This document shows positions 1-6,713 of a stretch of DNA of 16,344 nucleotides, one piece after another; positions within the stretch are counted from its first letter, which is position 1; each line of letters begins with the position of its first letter. Position numbers and translations under genes: made by a program. The stretch is from the NCBI GenBank assembly GCA_026988195.1, contig JALSLS010000250.1, positions 1-16,344 on the forward strand. The letters run 5' to 3'. The notes under the pieces are model-generated. The model was not told where the DNA came from, made no database searches, and saw only the letters and a program-made list of their open reading frames with translations. This DNA is from Methylomonas sp. GTDB taxonomy: Bacteria; Pseudomonadota; Gammaproteobacteria; Methylococcales; Methylomonadaceae.

Positions 1-20
1 AAATTAAGCGGGCGTTATCT
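1..20 (+). repeat. attC-1, right end only (R' core 14-20)
   Basis: The window opens inside an attC: only the terminal GGC and the R' site GTTATCT (14-20) are visible. It is followed directly by the shared cassette leader (21-36). Most of the palindrome lies outside the window, so its family cannot be told. Confidence 0.7.
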
Positions 21-69
21 GTCTGCGACGCAAAAGCCCATTTAGCAAGCATCAGCTAGCTCAAAAGAG

Positions 70-288
70 TTAACTAAAATGCTTATCAAGTTTATCTAAA
101 ATAGCTAGTCCTTCCTTTACATCACCACTAGCAGCAAGAGCACGAAAACGCATTTCACTGTCAAACTCTGCTATTGCTTGAGTTGAGAGCTCATCAATTA
201 ATTTATTTACGCTAATATGTCTATATTTTGCTAATTGCTTTAAACGGCTATGCTTATCAGTAGGTATTCTAATTGTTAAAGTTGCCAT
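70..288 (-). CDS. RHH-type antitoxin of a PIN toxin-antitoxin pair
   Basis: A 72-aa protein, probably the antitoxin that neutralises the adjacent PIN nuclease and represses the operon. The N-terminal strand (residues 2-9, TLTIRIPT) followed by two helices fits a ribbon-helix-helix DNA-binding fold. The charged, helical C-terminal half would be the toxin-binding part. Translation starts at ATG 288, preceded by AGAGGA on the minus strand, which overlaps the last codons of the toxin gene; only four bases separate the toxin stop from this start, so the two are probably translationally coupled. The pair runs against the cassette direction, so it must have its own promoter, as is common for toxin-antitoxin cassettes in large integrons. 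Antitoxin as the second gene is the less common order. Family assignment is from fold pattern and context, not a database match. Confidence 0.75.
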   Translation of the reverse strand: MATLTIRIPTDKHSRLKQLAKYRHISVNKLIDELSTQAIAEFDSEMRFRALAASGDVKEGLAILDKLDKHFS

Positions 289-292
289 AGGT

Positions 293-718
293 CTATCCTC
301 TTAAAAATTGTTCGGGTGTTACTATTTGTATCTTTGGAAAGCTTAGCTGAGTATTTCTAAAGTCACCTATGTTATTGGTTATTAAGTAATCAGCATTTCC
401 AGCTACCGCTAATTCAATCAAAAAATTATCCCCTTCGTCTTTTATGTTTGGTCTCCATAGGTAGTGAATGGAAGTCCAGTCGCAAATACTATAAAAGGCA
501 TTTAATAACTTTCTTCTTTCCTCATTACTTAATGGGCAAAGATTAATAATGCGATCTCTGTTTGAAACATCTTCATATTCAGAGAATAAAGCATTACTAA
601 TTAACGGCTTCAGTTTCCCCTTTAAACATTGTTTAAGTATTTCTCTACTTGGACCTTCAGAGCCTATTAAGGCACTGATTAAAATACTTGTGTCGACGAC
701 TGCTATATTATTACTCAT
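293..718 (-). CDS. PIN-domain toxin (COG1569-like ribonuclease)
   Basis: A 141-aa PIN-domain protein, expected to be an Mg2+-dependent ribonuclease toxin that cuts RNA when not bound by its antitoxin. Acidic residues sit where the family has them: D9 in VVDTSILISAL, E47 in LFSEYEDV, D94/D97 in the DEGDNFLIELA stretch, and D119 near TNNIGDF; the ADYLITNN strand is typical of COG1569 toxins. The frame can be read back to 772, but that would run into attC-2. The start at ATG 718 places the PIN strand at the N-terminus, the usual arrangement. The Shine-Dalgarno sequence in front of 718 is weak. It is the first gene of a two-gene operon with the RHH antitoxin and occupies cassette 1 in reverse orientation. 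Confidence 0.85.
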   Translation of the reverse strand: MSNNIAVVDTSILISALIGSEGPSREILKQCLKGKLKPLISNALFSEYEDVSNRDRIINLCPLSNEERRKLLNAFYSICDWTSIHYLWRPNIKDEGDNFLIELAVAGNADYLITNNIGDFRNTQLSFPKIQIVTPEQFLRG

Positions 719-754
719 AGCTTTAATGATAGCATATACGACATCAAAAATAAA

Positions 755-886
755 AGATAACAAATTGCTCAAAAAACGGACAGGCTTACTCAGGGCTTCT
801 TTTTACGTTTTGTAGCTTCGGCGAGTTTGTGCTATTTTTGGCGTTCAATAGTTTCAAATCGCCTGCCCTTTAGCAAGGCGTTAGAG
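755..886 (+). repeat. attC-2 (family A), end of cassette 1
   Basis: R'' is AGATAAC (755-761) and R' is GTTAGAG (880-886). The left arm starting AAATTGCTCAAAA and the right arm ending TTTAGCAAGGC pair imperfectly. Nearly identical to attC-7, attC-8 and attC-10. Confidence 0.9.
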
Positions 887-963
887 TTTTAAAAAGCAGA
901 AGGCAAGATGCCAAATAAAGCCATAATAAAGAGATAACTGCCTTGTAATGGGTTGCATCCAAA

Positions 964-970
964 ACCTAAC
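964..970 (+). repeat. Solitary R''-like core (ACCTAACAAAT)
   Basis: ACCTAAC at 964-970 followed by AAAT is identical to the R'' ends of attC-9 (and nearly attC-6), but no matching L'/R' half follows nearby. It may be the stump of a deleted attC inside cassette 2, or coincidence. Confidence 0.35.
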
Positions 971-1001
971 AAATGACGGTATAGCGTAATCTAGGGGGTT
1001 T

Positions 1002-1154
1002 ATGAAGTTTACAAGTTATCTTGTTCCAAATATGACAAGGCGAGGTGCTTCGCACCTCTCTGCGCTTTCTCATTCTCGCGCTCCTAACGTCGCTTGCTCA
1101 TTCGTGCGCTTATCATTCGCTCAGTGCCACGAACTTGCAAAAAACAACCCATGA
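1002..1154 (+). CDS. Small ORF in otherwise gene-less cassette 2
   Basis: A 50-codon reading frame, ATG 1002 to TGA 1152-1154, with a good Shine-Dalgarno sequence (AGGGGG) five bases before the start. The product is basic, with many Ser, Ala, His and Arg residues and no recognisable domain or membrane segment. The DNA is more GC-rich than its neighbours and contains a perfect 7-bp hairpin (1042-1048 with 1052-1058, loop TTC) and repeated CATTCG-type words. These suggest a structured or repeat-derived sequence rather than a classical protein gene. It is the only ORF with a plausible start in this 658-bp cassette. It could equally be an RNA gene or the fortuitous translation of a dispersed repeat. 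Confidence 0.35.
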   Translation: MKFTSYLVPNMTRRGASHLSALSHSRAPNVACSFVRLSFAQCHELAKNNP

Positions 1155-1452
1155 CCGCTTGCAACACAAAAACAACGCTTAGAGCGCAAAAATGGACGAA
1201 TCAGGGAGATTAAAAAAAGGGGAGCAGGTAAATTGGTTAAAAATTAAGCAAGTATTAAGGATATAGCCCATAAATAGATAAACAAAAGCGGGTTTGGCAA
1301 GGAATGGGTGGGGAAAAGCTCACCCATTCACCAATAAGAGTGTATATAAGTAGGGGTAAACTGTAGAAAGAACGATACTCCGCAAAAGCCAATACTTAAC
1401 AACCAGCCACTCGCAAGCTCGCTAGGCTAGTTGACAGGATGTACTGTAAAAG
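1155..1452. other. Gene-less remainder of cassette 2
   Basis: No reading frame with a credible start was found on either strand. The stretch holds a perfect 9-bp stem, GAATGGGTG (1302-1310) with CACCCATTC (1321-1329), around a 10-nt loop. No T-run follows on the + strand, so it is not a standard terminator. It also holds a CTCGC-rich segment (1408-1430) that faintly resembles the GACTCG repeats of cassettes 3 and 4. An untranslated RNA is possible but not demonstrable here. Confidence 0.4.
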
Positions 1453-1544
1453 CTCTAACAAGTTGTTCAATAGGAACAAGCAGGGTGAATTCTTGATAAT
1501 AAGATTATGACAAGTTCGCTTGTCCTATTAACAAAGCGTTATCT
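1453..1544 (+). repeat. attC-3, short singleton type, end of cassette 2
   Basis: R'' CTCTAAC (1453-1459) and R' GTTATCT (1538-1544); only 92 bp, the shortest in the window. The arms around CAATAGGAACAAGC and GCTTGTCCTATT pair with one extra-base bulge, as attC folding requires. The shared cassette leader follows at 1545. Confidence 0.8.
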
Positions 1545-1697
1545 GTCTGCGACGCAAAAGCGCATATCTAGTAGCTATATTTTAACTCATGGCTAGAGCT
1601 AAACTAGAGCGTAAGTACCATCCTGTGTTGTACTATCTTGTAATATACCTTTGTTAGTCGGCAAGGTATTAATGTTTTTCTAGAAAAGGGTTCAAAA

Positions 1698-1937
1698 ATG
1701 TTAGAATTAAGACCTAATTGCGAATGTTGTGATAAAGACCTTCCCCCTGAATCGACAGAAGCTGTTATTTGTACATTTGAATGTACGTTTTGTAGTAATT
1801 GCGCAGAGTCAGTATTAAATAATGTTTGTCCAAATTGCTCGGGTAATTTTGTAAAGCGACCTATTCGACCTCTTACCGCTTTAAAGAATAATCCAGCATC
1901 AACTAAACGTATTTTAAAAGAAAGTGGTTGCGTGTAA
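1698..1937 (+). CDS. DUF1272 family small cysteine-rich protein
   Basis: A 79-aa protein that matches the DUF1272 pattern from its first residues (MLELRPNCECCDKDLPP). Cysteines at 8, 10, 11, 25, 29, 32, 35, 44 and 47 form paired CxxC-like knuckles (CTFECTFCSNC and CPNC), so it almost certainly binds zinc, and a conserved KRPIRP stretch follows the last pair. The biochemical role of the family is unknown; a small zinc-ribbon adaptor or regulator is a reasonable guess. ATG 1698 has AAGGG seven bases upstream. It is the only gene of cassette 3, lies in the cassette direction, and is followed by a long 3' region with the GACTCG repeats. An open frame on the opposite strand across it is a shadow. 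Confidence 0.9.
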   Translation: MLELRPNCECCDKDLPPESTEAVICTFECTFCSNCAESVLNNVCPNCSGNFVKRPIRPLTALKNNPASTKRILKESGCV

Positions 1938-2017
1938 AATACATGAAAAGTCTGTTTGAGCATTAGTTTTACGCTAATCAAAAAGACAACTAAAACAGCT
2001 TGGGTCAACGCAATCCA

Positions 2018-2156
2018 GACTCGCTGAAGCTCGTGAAACAGTGTAGAAAATTCAGGCATGAAAAGCGGGGTTGGCTGGTAGTTTAATAGACTCGTTGATA
2101 CTCGTGAATCGACATAGTAAATTTGAGCATAGGCAGACTCGCTAAGGCTCGTGAAA
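2018..2156 (+). repeat. Three copies of GACTCGYTNANRCTCGTG
   Basis: Imperfect 21-bp copies at 2018-2038, 2089-2109 and 2136-2156 share GACTCG, a variable 5-6 bp centre, then CTCGTGAA. Each holds two CTCG words 11 bp apart. A fourth copy lies in the next cassette (2938-2956). They lie in the 3' untranslated part of cassette 3. Function unknown. Confidence 0.75.
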
Positions 2157-2244
2157 GGAAATAGTATTCTGGAAGTATCTCATAGTTTTAAAACGCACCC
2201 AGTTCTTAGCATTTATTTCATTGTAAGCTTGGTCAAATAATATA

Positions 2245-2376
2245 AGATAACAAGCCAACTAAAGGCGACCCACCTAAGTCTGGCACCTTCTGAATCAGCA
2301 AACTATGCTATAGTTTTGTTCATTCTATAAGTTTTGTGCAAGTGTTCCGGTGGATCGCTTTGTTGGGGCGTTATCT
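2245..2376 (+). repeat. attC-4 (family B), end of cassette 3
   Basis: R'' AGATAAC (2245-2251) and R' GTTATCT (2370-2376). The left arm has GACCCACC and the right arm GGTGGATCG; they pair with bulges. The shared leader follows at 2377. Confidence 0.88.
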
Positions 2377-2449
2377 GTCTGCGACGCAAAAACATAAATA
2401 TTCACCTTCATTTTTAGTTGTCATTACGGTCTTGATCTAAGGTATTTTA

Positions 2450-2905
2450 TTGAATTCGTTAAAACTTAAAGATGCTGCCATTATAATTGCTTATTTAATG
2501 GTAATAGAAATGCTGTTAACTGGTAGTTTACAGGTAATGAGTGAGTATAATCACTCTAAATACTATGGAGTAACCTATTACTTTGGAAGAACCCTAGCAA
2601 TGGGCTTTGCTACTTTATTGGCAAAAATACTCTTTGGCTATTATCCGTTAATATTTTTATATCTATATAATAAAAATATTACCATGCGAACTTTTAGACC
2701 GTGGGCTTTTCTGATTCCAGTAACTTTTATATTTACTTTAAGCTTGTTAATTTTATTTATAACTACGGGTAATTTTTTTGAAGGTATCAATGAATTAAAA
2801 ATCCAATTCAGGCGTGATGATTGGTATTTTCGGCTGTTTATATTACTAGGACCTATTATTACTGCTCCCTTCATAATAAAGTGGATTCATGGTCTAATAA
2901 GGTAG
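2450..2905 (+). CDS. Four-helix membrane protein, unknown function
   Basis: A 151-aa hydrophobic protein with about four predicted membrane helices (roughly residues 8-26, 45-72, 86-105 and 126-147) and a short charged segment (KIQFRRDDW) before the last helix. No known family was recognised. The start is TTG 2450, chosen because TAAGG lies eight bases upstream; the first in-frame ATG (2498) would remove half of the first helix. It is the only gene of cassette 4, in the cassette direction, with the shared leader in front and a GACTCG repeat plus attC-5 behind. Similar small membrane proteins of unknown role are common in cassette arrays. Confidence 0.75.
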   Translation: MNSLKLKDAAIIIAYLMVIEMLLTGSLQVMSEYNHSKYYGVTYYFGRTLAMGFATLLAKILFGYYPLIFLYLYNKNITMRTFRPWAFLIPVTFIFTLSLLILFITTGNFFEGINELKIQFRRDDWYFRLFILLGPIITAPFIIKWIHGLIR

Positions 2906-2937
2906 AAGTCTTAAGATAGCTTAACTCAATGTCTGAA

Positions 2938-2956
2938 GACTCGCTAAGGCTCGTGT
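2938..2956 (+). repeat. Fourth GACTCG...CTCGTG repeat
   Basis: GACTCGCTAAGGCTCGTG here is identical over 18 bp to the copy at 2136 in the previous cassette. In both cassettes it sits between the gene and the attC, and a TTAGCATTT word follows 70-90 bp later. Confidence 0.7.
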
Positions 2957-3077
2957 GGCAATGTCGTTAATCAAAGTTAATGTTACTTCGTAAAGCGTTG
3001 TGGCGTTGCATCATCGTTATAAAAGATCCAAGAATTAGCATTTTCTTTCTATCAACGAAATTTTAAAAATTAAAGGA

Positions 3078-3207
3078 AGATAACAAGCCCATTAAATTGA
3101 CCGCCTACACAGGGCTTGTTTATTGGCTTTATCGTTGTGCTATAATTTGGTTTTATTAACTGCCTTCGTGCCAGTTCGCCGGCGATCAATTTATGGGGGC
3201 GTTAGGT
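3078..3207 (+). repeat. attC-5 (family B-like), end of cassette 4
   Basis: R'' AGATAAC (3078-3084) and R' GTTAGGT (3201-3207). Left-arm ATTAAATTGACCGCC pairs imperfectly with right-arm GGCGATCAATTTAT. A diverged copy of the shared leader (CTCTGCGAGGCAAAAG, 3208-3223) follows; its central palindrome keeps pairing partly by the changed GAGG. Confidence 0.88.
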
Positions 3208-3340
3208 CTCTGCGAGGCAAAAGCATTAAAGTGCAAGCATGAGAATAACTTTCTCCTCGTACAAAAGTGGCAAAAAGGTGGGGGGTGTACTCTAAAAAGT
3301 CTATAAACACTAAAGAATCTAAATTACGAGAAAGAAAACC

Positions 3341-4255
3341 ATGAGTAGTAAACTAATTGATTTTACCGAAATAGATCCTGATGGAGAGCTATGGGAATTA
3401 TTTGCTCGTGACTTTCTTCAAGAGGTAGGCTTCTTTGTTGAAAGTACACCTGATAGGGGAGCAGATGGAGGAAAGGATATATTGGTTACAGAACAACTAC
3501 AGGGGAATTTAAATAAATACAGATTTAAATGGTTAGTAAGTTGCAAGCATAACGCAAAAAGTAATAAATCTGTTTCTGAAAAGGATGAAATCAATTTACA
3601 AGAAAGACTTGATTCTTTTGGAGCTGATGGCTTTATAGGGTTTTATTCAACAATACCATCATCAGGTTTGAATAACAGATTAACAGCATTGAAAGACAAA
3701 CAAAAAATAAAAGACTTTCGAATGTTTGATAATAGGCTTATTGAGAATTATCTGATTAGAATTGGCTTTTCTAAGTTACTAATGCGATACCTTCCAAATA
3801 GTTATAAAAAAGTTAAACCAGTGCATTTAATCACTTCGGAGTTAATTCCGTTAGAGTGCGAGCATTGTGGTAAAGAGTTAATAGAATCATTAAATAATGA
3901 AACTTATGGTGCTGTAGTTTGTCATGTTATAAGCAATGATGACTCTGAAAAAATAATTGATATTTACTGGGCATGTAAAGGTACATGTGATACAAAACTT
4001 GAAGAAAAATATCATCGGCAAAGTGCAACAACAGCATGGGAAGATATTACTGATTTAGTAATACCAGCAATGTTTCTACGGTGGGTTTTAACATCTATGA
4101 ATCAAATGAGGGAGAACCCTGAAATGTATTCAGATGAGGCATATAAAAAACATAAACATTTTATTATGGCTATGAGTCAGAAAGTTTTAAGGGAAATGAC
4201 GGAAGATGAAAAACAAAGAACTATTGAGTTGATTAACTTGCCAGGCTATATATAA
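3341..4255 (+). CDS. Mrr-like restriction endonuclease with Zn-ribbon-like C-terminus
   Basis: A 304-aa protein whose N-terminal half (about residues 15-140) looks like an Mrr_cat PD-(D/E)XK nuclease: an acidic helix (WELFARDFL), then GADGGKDIL with the metal-binding D46, then WLVSCKH with K69. Mrr enzymes usually have Q or E two residues before the lysine; here it is S67, which could lower or alter activity. Residues 173-216 carry C173-x2-C176, C194 and C212-x3-C216, a likely zinc-binding module. The C-terminal quarter is helical and unassigned. Mrr-type enzymes typically cut modified DNA, so this could be a stand-alone defence nuclease; no methyltransferase is in the cassette. ATG 3341 has only a weak purine-rich Shine-Dalgarno sequence (GAGAAAG). 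The stop lies three bases before attC-6. Confidence 0.75.
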   Translation: MSSKLIDFTEIDPDGELWELFARDFLQEVGFFVESTPDRGADGGKDILVTEQLQGNLNKYRFKWLVSCKHNAKSNKSVSEKDEINLQERLDSFGADGFIGFYSTIPSSGLNNRLTALKDKQKIKDFRMFDNRLIENYLIRIGFSKLLMRYLPNSYKKVKPVHLITSELIPLECEHCGKELIESLNNETYGAVVCHVISNDDSEKIIDIYWACKGTCDTKLEEKYHRQSATTAWEDITDLVIPAMFLRWVLTSMNQMRENPEMYSDEAYKKHKHFIMAMSQKVLREMTEDEKQRTIELINLPGYI

Positions 4256-4257
4256 AA

Positions 4258-4391
4258 ACCTAACAAGGCATTTAAAATAAGGACTTACCTAAGTTTGGCT
4301 TCTTATTTTAAAGTTGTAGTTTCGTTTAAATACGTGCTAGATTTAAGTTTGGTTAAGTTAAATCGGCAAGCCCTTTAATGCGGCGTTATGT
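4258..4391 (+). repeat. attC-6, singleton type, end of cassette 5
   Basis: R'' ACCTAAC (4258-4264) and R' GTTATGT (4385-4391). Left-arm GGCATTTAAAATAAGG pairs with right-arm CCCTTTAATGCGGC. Its arm sequence differs from families A and B. The shared leader follows at 4392. Confidence 0.87.
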
Positions 4392-4407
4392 GTCTGCGAC
4401 GCAAAAG
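4392..4407 (+). repeat. Shared cassette leader GTCTGCGACGCAAAAG (one of seven copies)
   Basis: This 16-bp word directly follows the R' core in seven of the fourteen cassette starts: 21-36, 1545-1560, 2377-2392, 3208-3223 (two changes), 4392-4407, 7307-7322 and 16300-16314. It contains the odd palindrome TGCGACGCA. It lies outside the classical attC, on the downstream-cassette side of the crossover. Confidence 0.85.
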
Positions 4408-4476
4408 CATAAACTACAAGCATCACAATATAATCCTCGCCACGTACAAAAGTGCGAAAAACAGGAGGGGGTAGTT

Positions 4477-4482
4477 TATAAT
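4477..4482 (+). promoter_or_regulatory. Possible -10 box of the LysE cassette
   Basis: A consensus TATAAT at 4477-4482 lies 31 bp before the LysE start codon. No good -35 box is seen at 16-18 bp upstream. The surrounding leader resembles that of cassette 5, so it may be a cassette-borne promoter. Confidence 0.3.
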
Positions 4483-4513
4483 AATCAATTTTCTTAATTT
4501 AAACAGGTGAAAT

Positions 4514-5152
4514 ATGTCGGATTTAGATTTTTGGATTGTATTCTTATCGACTGCTTTTGCTCTTAATATTGCGCCAGGTCCAGACTTATTATTTATATTC
4601 AGTAAAACAATCTCAGGTGGGAAAAAGGTTGGCATTGCAGCTTCTCTTGGAGTTTGTAGTGGTGCTATGTTTCATGTGGTTATCGCTGCCATTGGACTTT
4701 CTGCTATTCTTGTTACTTCAGCTATTGCTTTTACAATTGTTAAAATTATTGGTGTTACTTATCTGCTCTATCTTGCTTATCAAGCATTTAACTCATCAGG
4801 GGTTAAGTTTGAAATAAATACTCCTAATTCTATTAAGTCGGAATCAGCATGGGAGGCCTTTAAACAAGGTGTTTTAATTGATATTTTTAACCCAAAGGTA
4901 GCTATCTTCTTTATGGCTTTCCTTCCTCAGTTTTTAAGAGAAGGTCACGGTTCAAATTCATACCAGCTATTGTTACTTGGCTTTATCATCATTATAGTTG
5001 CAATTATTGTGGAAACTTTGTTTGTATTATTTGCTTCAAAAATATCTCGTAAGTTCAGAGAAAACCAACAATACAGTATATGGCTAGACCGTATAGTAGG
5101 GACAATATTTGTTGCATTAGGTATTAAACTCGCTGTAAGCAGTAATAACTAA
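4514..5152 (+). CDS. LysE/RhtB family amino-acid exporter
   Basis: A 212-aa inner-membrane protein of the LysE/RhtB superfamily, which exports amino acids or related small metabolites using the proton gradient. The family signature APGPD is at residues 20-24, directly after the start of helix 1. The second hallmark, NPKVAIFF, is at 126-133 at the start of a central helix. About six membrane helices can be drawn, and the length is typical. ATG 4514 has AGGTGA six bases upstream. It is the only gene of cassette 6. The substrate cannot be told. It is one of few cassette products here with an evident transport role; overlapping frames on both strands are shadows. Confidence 0.92.
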   Translation: MSDLDFWIVFLSTAFALNIAPGPDLLFIFSKTISGGKKVGIAASLGVCSGAMFHVVIAAIGLSAILVTSAIAFTIVKIIGVTYLLYLAYQAFNSSGVKFEINTPNSIKSESAWEAFKQGVLIDIFNPKVAIFFMAFLPQFLREGHGSNSYQLLLLGFIIIIVAIIVETLFVLFASKISRKFRENQQYSIWLDRIVGTIFVALGIKLAVSSNN

Positions 5153-5166
5153 ATCTTTATAAAAAT

Positions 5167-5297
5167 ACATAACAAATTGCTCAAAAACGGACAGGCTTAC
5201 TCAGGGCTTCTTTTTACGTTTTGTAGCTTCGGGGAGTTTGTGTTATTTTTGGGGTTTAATAGTTCCAAAACGCCTGCCCTTTAGCAAGGCGTTAGAT
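5167..5297 (+). repeat. attC-7 (family A), end of cassette 6
   Basis: R'' ACATAAC (5167-5173) and R' GTTAGAT (5291-5297). Almost identical to attC-2 and attC-8 across both arms and the central spacer (GGCTTCTTTTTACGTTTTG). Confidence 0.9.
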
Positions 5298-5310
5298 TAA
5301 AAAGGAAGTA

Positions 5311-6576
5311 ATGTCTGAAAATCAAAGTGAACTTAACATCTATTATGCTGGTTTAGATAATTACAGTTTACCTTTGGGAGATGGAGAAAAGCTGATCTCT
5401 GAGACAAGCTTATTACAAATTAAATATTTAAAGGCCCTTTGTCTTGTCTCAGATAAGATCATAGTCCCGCCATCATTTTACTTATACTGGGTAGGTGCAA
5501 ATAAAAGCAGGAAAAACTTAAAAGAACTAGCTGATTTATATCAAGCAGGTTTTATTAAGTCAGCAGTGCATTCTTCTATGGCGAGTTCTAGTGACTTTTT
5601 AAAGTATAAGCTTGAATATGGTACTAAAGATGACATTAACCTGACTAAAAATAATATCTTAGACTTAGATTATTTATTTTCAGAAATGCCCTTATCAAAA
5701 AGAGATGTGACTAAACAAAGCGGAGGTTTTAAAGAACAAATTATCTCTGATATTGAAATGAGCTACAAAAGTAGCTATTACAAAGAATTTATTATTAACT
5801 CTATCAAAAATAAAACTTCTGTAAATGGCGTTGTAGCGTCAAGGGAAGAAATAAATAACTTACATTATTCAGCTTATTCAAAAAATAAAATTTCTAAACA
5901 TGAGTTACGCCAATACTACTATACAACAAATAAATGTTACTACCATCAAGGTGCAATAACATATGATGGGGTTATATCAATTTTAGATGCTCATCGTTAT
6001 TCTATTCTTGGTAAGCCATTATTTGAGTCAACTAATGGAATTTTATTAGGCTATGATCCACAGGTAATCATGGGGATACTCAATAGCTTTGGAATTACAA
6101 GCAGATTTATTGATAATTTATCCATTTCTGAAATTAGGAATATTAGAGAAAGTTCATCATTTCAATCATTCAAGTCTAGCTATTTAATTTTTTCACAAGA
6201 GCTTCAGAAAATTAATCTAAATATAGGAAATATCTCAAAAAAGAAACTTAATAAAATCCAAGAGTTATTTAGGCAAGAGTTTATGTCACAATATTTTGAC
6301 CAAAGAGTAGTTTATACTAAAGGTATGAATAAATGGGCTTTTTCAGAAATGTCTGTATTTTCTCTAGCTTTAGGTGGTGTCGGTTTTTTTGTCATCCCAG
6401 TCATAGGAGCTGCCCTTGGTGCTTTACCTATAGCTTTGTGGAAATCTGGAGTAACTCCTAAGATTGGAGGTTATGTTGTAGATAGGTTATATGAAAATCA
6501 GACATCATTTTATACTTTTATTAGGGAGTTAAGGTTTACAGCAAATAGAATACAGTCAATCTCTGATACTATATAA
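5311..6576 (+). CDS. Unrecognised 421-aa protein with hydrophobic C-terminal segment
   Basis: No family was recognised. The protein is 421 aa, starts at ATG 5311 with AAGGAAG four bases upstream, and ends three bases before attC-8; it is the sole gene of cassette 7. The first 345 residues look soluble, mixed alpha/beta then helical, rich in Ser, Lys, Tyr and Asn, with a hydrophobic stretch near residues 39-60 (ALCLVSDKIIVPPSFYLYW). Residues 348-377 form a Gly-rich hydrophobic stretch (LALGGVGFF...IGAALGALPIALW) that could be a membrane-inserting helical hairpin. A helical tail of 44 residues follows. A soluble sensor joined to a membrane effector is typical of abortive-infection proteins, and the neighbours are defence genes, but this role is inference only. 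Confidence 0.7.
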   Translation: MSENQSELNIYYAGLDNYSLPLGDGEKLISETSLLQIKYLKALCLVSDKIIVPPSFYLYWVGANKSRKNLKELADLYQAGFIKSAVHSSMASSSDFLKYKLEYGTKDDINLTKNNILDLDYLFSEMPLSKRDVTKQSGGFKEQIISDIEMSYKSSYYKEFIINSIKNKTSVNGVVASREEINNLHYSAYSKNKISKHELRQYYYTTNKCYYHQGAITYDGVISILDAHRYSILGKPLFESTNGILLGYDPQVIMGILNSFGITSRFIDNLSISEIRNIRESSSFQSFKSSYLIFSQELQKINLNIGNISKKKLNKIQELFRQEFMSQYFDQRVVYTKGMNKWAFSEMSVFSLALGGVGFFVIPVIGAALGALPIALWKSGVTPKIGGYVVDRLYENQTSFYTFIRELRFTANRIQSISDTI

Positions 6577-6578
6577 AA

Positions 6579-6707
6579 ATCTAACAAATTGCTCAAAAAC
6601 GGACAGGCTTGCTCAGGGTTTCTTTTTGCGTTTTGTAGCTTCGGTGAGTTTGTGCTATTTTGACATTTTATAGTTTCAAACGCCTGCCCTTTAGCAAGGC
6701 GTTAGGT
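6579..6707 (+). repeat. attC-8 (family A), end of cassette 7
   Basis: R'' ATCTAAC (6579-6585) and R' GTTAGGT (6701-6707), 129 bp. The arms match attC-2 and attC-7; the spacer carries a few changes. Confidence 0.9.
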
Positions 6708-6713
6708 TAATGG

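Noticed and set aside
719..772. Upstream extension of the PIN toxin to an earlier start at 772
   Set aside because: It would begin inside attC-2 and add a non-PIN hydrophobic leader; ATG 718 fits the family.
549..815. 88-codon + strand frame antisense to the PIN toxin and running into attC-2
   Set aside because: No ribosome site; mirror of a recognised gene and of the attC palindrome.
1604..2059. 151-codon open frame on the minus strand over the DUF1272 gene
   Set aside because: The + strand frame has a clear family match and a good ribosome site; the reverse frame partly reads the GACTCG repeats and has no domain.
4536..4817. 93-codon Leu-rich frame inside the LysE gene, and a 70-codon reverse frame at 4423-4635
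   Set aside because: Shadows of the exporter's hydrophobic codons; no ribosome sites or domains.
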